Shown: positions 5,441 to 7,509 of the stretch, piece by piece
How positions within the stretch are numbered: position 1 is the stretch's first letter
Layout: each line of letters begins with the position of its first letter
Assembly: GCA_022572285.1 (NCBI GenBank)
Contig: JACZWF010000075.1
Coordinates: 1 to 7,509 of the forward strand
Direction of reading: 5' to 3'
Length of the DNA stretch: 7,509 bases
Source: Nitrososphaerota archaeon
Lineage (GTDB): Archaea > Thermoproteota > Nitrososphaeria > Nitrososphaerales > UBA57
Notes under the pieces: generated by a model
What the model was told of the DNA's origin: nothing
The model's input: only the letters and a program-made list of their open reading frames with translations
Databases searched by the model: none
Translations under genes and position numbers: made by a program

Positions 5441-6016
5441 ATGAAGCTTGTGGTGGGCGTGACGGGGGCAAGCGGAGTCGTCTACGGCTTAACCCTCCTA
5501 AAGACCCTTCGTGTGATGCGCATAGAATCTCATCTCATAGTAAGTAAAAGTGCAGAGCTCGTCATTAATGAAGAAATGAACGCCGGTTCCGGAGCATTCA
5601 AAGAATTGGCTACTCGCTGGTACGATGAAACCGATCTTGCGGCGCCACTATCTAGTGGGTCGTATAGAACCGATGGCATGGTCATTGCTCCCTGTAGTAT
5701 GAAGACCGTAGCTGGCATTGCTAACGGTTATTCCGATAATCTAATTCTGCGAGCTGCTGACGTCACGATAAAGCAAGGAAGGAAACTTATCCTCGTCCCA
5801 AGAGAGAGTCCACTGAGCAGGATCCATCTCAGGAACCTCAGCACCCTTGCTGGAGATGGAGTAATCATTCTACCCGCGTCACCAGGATTTTATCACCACC
5901 CTAAAACAATAGATGACTTGGTGGGATTTGTTGTTGGAAAGATCCTCGATTTATTGAATATTGATCACAAACTATATGTTCGATGGAAAGACCTCTCCGA
6001 GATTGAGAACCGATAG
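5441..6016 (+). CDS. ubiX: UbiX flavin prenyltransferase
   Basis: Makes prenylated FMN, the cofactor of UbiD-type decarboxylases, by joining a dimethylallyl group from dimethylallyl (mono)phosphate to reduced FMN; it is not itself a decarboxylase. The 191 residues are standard length. Family marks are VGVTGASGVVYG (5-16, flavin-binding loop), SGSYRTDGMVIAPCSMKT (72-89), GYSDNLILRAADV (96-108), LVPRESPLSRIHL (118-130) and YHHPKTIDDLV (151-161), which carries the conserved Tyr, followed by an RW pair near the C-terminus. The ATG at 5441 places the first strand directly before GASG, as in the family. ubiD follows after 11 nt and surely shares the transcript; UbiX supplies the cofactor that UbiD needs. 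The gene is intact and nothing in it looks unusual. Confidence 0.96.
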   Translation: MKLVVGVTGASGVVYGLTLLKTLRVMRIESHLIVSKSAELVINEEMNAGSGAFKELATRWYDETDLAAPLSSGSYRTDGMVIAPCSMKTVAGIANGYSDNLILRAADVTIKQGRKLILVPRESPLSRIHLRNLSTLAGDGVIILPASPGFYHHPKTIDDLVGFVVGKILDLLNIDHKLYVRWKDLSEIENR

Positions 6017-6027
6017 GTTGCTAAGGC

Positions 6028-7479
6028 TTGCCGTTTGAGAGTCTGAGAGATTTTTTCGAGGCGCTGGAAAAGGCCGGAGAAGTCAGAAGAATAAAGACCA
6101 AAGTAAGTACTGACCTCGAGATAGCCGAAATTTTAAGGAGAGTCATGTACGCGAAAGGCCCCGCAATTCTTTTCGAGAACGTAGATGGTTCAGCAATGCC
6201 TGTGCTTGGAAACGCCTTTGGATCAATGCGGAGGATGGAAATTGCCCTTGAGACCCAGAATTTCGAATCGCTTGGGACTAGATTGACGGAGCTTCTAAAT
6301 CGGGAGATTCCAACCAGCGTCCTGGCAAAATTGAGGTCGCTTCCGAAACTCGCGGAGATAACCGGCTACGCGCCAAGGGTAGTAAAGCAGGGCCCAGTCA
6401 TGCAGATACTTGAGACTGAGGCACCCTCGCTGTCTTTTCTTCCTGCATTAAAAACGTGGCCTAAGGACGCTGGAAAATTCATCACATTTGGCTTAGTCCT
6501 CACTAAGAATCCTGAGTCAGGTTCAAGGAATCTAGGTGTCTACAGGATGCAGATCTACGATGAGAAGACCATGGCAATGCATTGGCAGATTCACAAAAGA
6601 GGAGCGCAACACTTCAAGATGATGGCAGAACAGGGAAAAAGATTAGAGGTCGCGGTTATCATCGGGGCAGACCCTGCATCCACTTATGTTGCGGTAGCTC
6701 CAGTCCCCGAGGGCCTGGACAAGTATCTGTTTGCGGGAATTATCAGGCGTAAGGGGCTAGAGTTGGTTCGATGTCAAACTGTGGACTTGGAGGTCCCCGC
6801 AAATTCGGAGATTGTTCTGGAAGGTTATGTTGACCCAAATGACATAAGGATGGAGGGGCCGTTTGGCGACCATACTGGCTATTATACGCCAGAAGAACCC
6901 TATCCGACTTTCCATCTAACTGGAGTTATGCGACGAACTGAACCTATCTATCTTACAACCGTTGTAGGAAAACCTACCCTGGAAGATGCCTACCTGGGGA
7001 AGGTTATAGAGAGGTCCTTCCTCCCACTCGTTAAGGTCTTTCAACCCGAGGTCGTCGACATGTCGATGCCCGCAGCCGGATGGTTCCAAGGGATTGCTAT
7101 ATTCTCAATAAAGAAAAGATATCCGGGGCAGGCAAAGAAGGTCATGCTGGGACTTTGGGGGTTAGGCCAGCTTTCTCTTACTAAGATCTTTGTCGTGGTA
7201 GATGAGGACATAAATATCCAAAATCATGATGAAGTTATCTGGGCCATAACGACGAGGGCTGATCCCAAACGAGACACATTAATCATCGACGGACTTCCAA
7301 CCGATACTCTCGATCCTGCATCTCCACTTCTAAACCTAGGATCAAAGATGGGGATCGATGCGACGGTGAAAACTAAGGAAGAGGGGTTCGAAAGGGGATG
7401 GCAGGAGCTTGAAGTTCCTGATCCAATAATTAGTAAGAAGGTAGACGACAAGTGGCCTGAATTTGGATTAGGGGACTAA
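6028..7479 (+). CDS. ubiD: UbiD-family prenyl-FMN-dependent decarboxylase
   Basis: Reversible decarboxylase using prenylated FMN and a divalent metal. The 483 residues are full length and close to bacterial quinone-type UbiD. Key residues are visible: metal-binding Asn168 and catalytic Arg173 in NLGVYRMQI, His189 in HWQIHKRGA, the conserved PVPEGLDKYLFAG segment (226-237), and the acidic pair Glu276 and Asp281 in EGPFGDHTGYYTP, completing the Arg-Glu-Asp set. YVDPNDIRMEGPFG, EDAYLGKVIERSFLPL, KRYPGQAKKVM and LNLGSKMGIDAT are also strongly family-like. The start is TTG 6028: an in-frame TAA at 6022-6024 leaves no other choice, and AGGT at 6015-6018 may be a weak ribosome site overlapping the ubiX stop. 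Beside ubiX and ubiE it probably decarboxylates a prenylated quinone precursor (MqnL or UbiD role). The alternative in archaea is anhydromevalonate phosphate decarboxylase of the modified mevalonate pathway. Confidence 0.95.
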   Translation: MPFESLRDFFEALEKAGEVRRIKTKVSTDLEIAEILRRVMYAKGPAILFENVDGSAMPVLGNAFGSMRRMEIALETQNFESLGTRLTELLNREIPTSVLAKLRSLPKLAEITGYAPRVVKQGPVMQILETEAPSLSFLPALKTWPKDAGKFITFGLVLTKNPESGSRNLGVYRMQIYDEKTMAMHWQIHKRGAQHFKMMAEQGKRLEVAVIIGADPASTYVAVAPVPEGLDKYLFAGIIRRKGLELVRCQTVDLEVPANSEIVLEGYVDPNDIRMEGPFGDHTGYYTPEEPYPTFHLTGVMRRTEPIYLTTVVGKPTLEDAYLGKVIERSFLPLVKVFQPEVVDMSMPAAGWFQGIAIFSIKKRYPGQAKKVMLGLWGLGQLSLTKIFVVVDEDINIQNHDEVIWAITTRADPKRDTLIIDGLPTDTLDPASPLLNLGSKMGIDATVKTKEEGFERGWQELEVPDPIISKKVDDKWPEFGLGD

Positions 7480-7509
7480 GATCGCCACCGCAGGAAAAAG
7501 ATAGCTTAC

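Noticed and set aside
7480..7509. Sequence after ubiD
   Set aside because: Only 30 bases remain; no start codon with support, terminator or RNA element can be assigned.

Overview
The window most likely comes from an archaeon of moderate GC content (roughly 45-48% by eye). The evidence is a TrmB-family regulator, no strong Shine-Dalgarno sites, TATA-like boxes about 26 bp before start codons (the leaderless mRNA pattern), and many non-ATG starts: GTG for the DNA methyltransferase and TTG for the regulator, ubiE and ubiD, each with no usable in-frame ATG. I cannot fix the phylum. A Thermoproteota-type lineage would fit, but that is inference.

Left part, minus strand (1-3796, read right to left): two very small overlapping reading frames (3493-3796), a solitary DNA amino-methyltransferase (2045-3352), pyrroline-5-carboxylate (P5C) reductase proC (1190-2002), and a RocA-type P5C dehydrogenase (1157 to the window edge, C-terminus missing). 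The last two both act on P5C: one reduces it to proline, the other oxidises its open form to glutamate. proC has a good TATA box 26 bp before its ATG, so proC-rocA is probably a separate transcription unit from the methyltransferase.

Middle (3797-4688): a 112-bp divergent region, then a TrmB-like HTH regulator on the plus strand. Its TTG start lies inside a perfect 6+1+6 inverted repeat, a candidate autoregulatory site. The regulator converges on ubiE with only 10 bp between their stop codons.

Right part (4699-7479): a prenyl-cofactor and quinone-type locus. A UbiE/MenG-family methyltransferase (minus strand) diverges across 40 bp from ubiX-ubiD (plus strand, 11-bp gap). UbiX makes the prenylated FMN that UbiD needs for decarboxylation, and UbiE-type enzymes methylate the decarboxylated quinone ring. 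Together they look like the late steps of menaquinone or another respiratory quinone. In archaea a UbiD homologue also serves the modified mevalonate pathway, so the substrate is not settled.

No rRNA, tRNA, CRISPR array, transposase or other mobile element was recognised. Most of the window is ordinary metabolism. The least explained part is 3353-3908: the two tiny ORFs with similar beta-hairpin-like sequences, and the inverted repeat over the regulator start.
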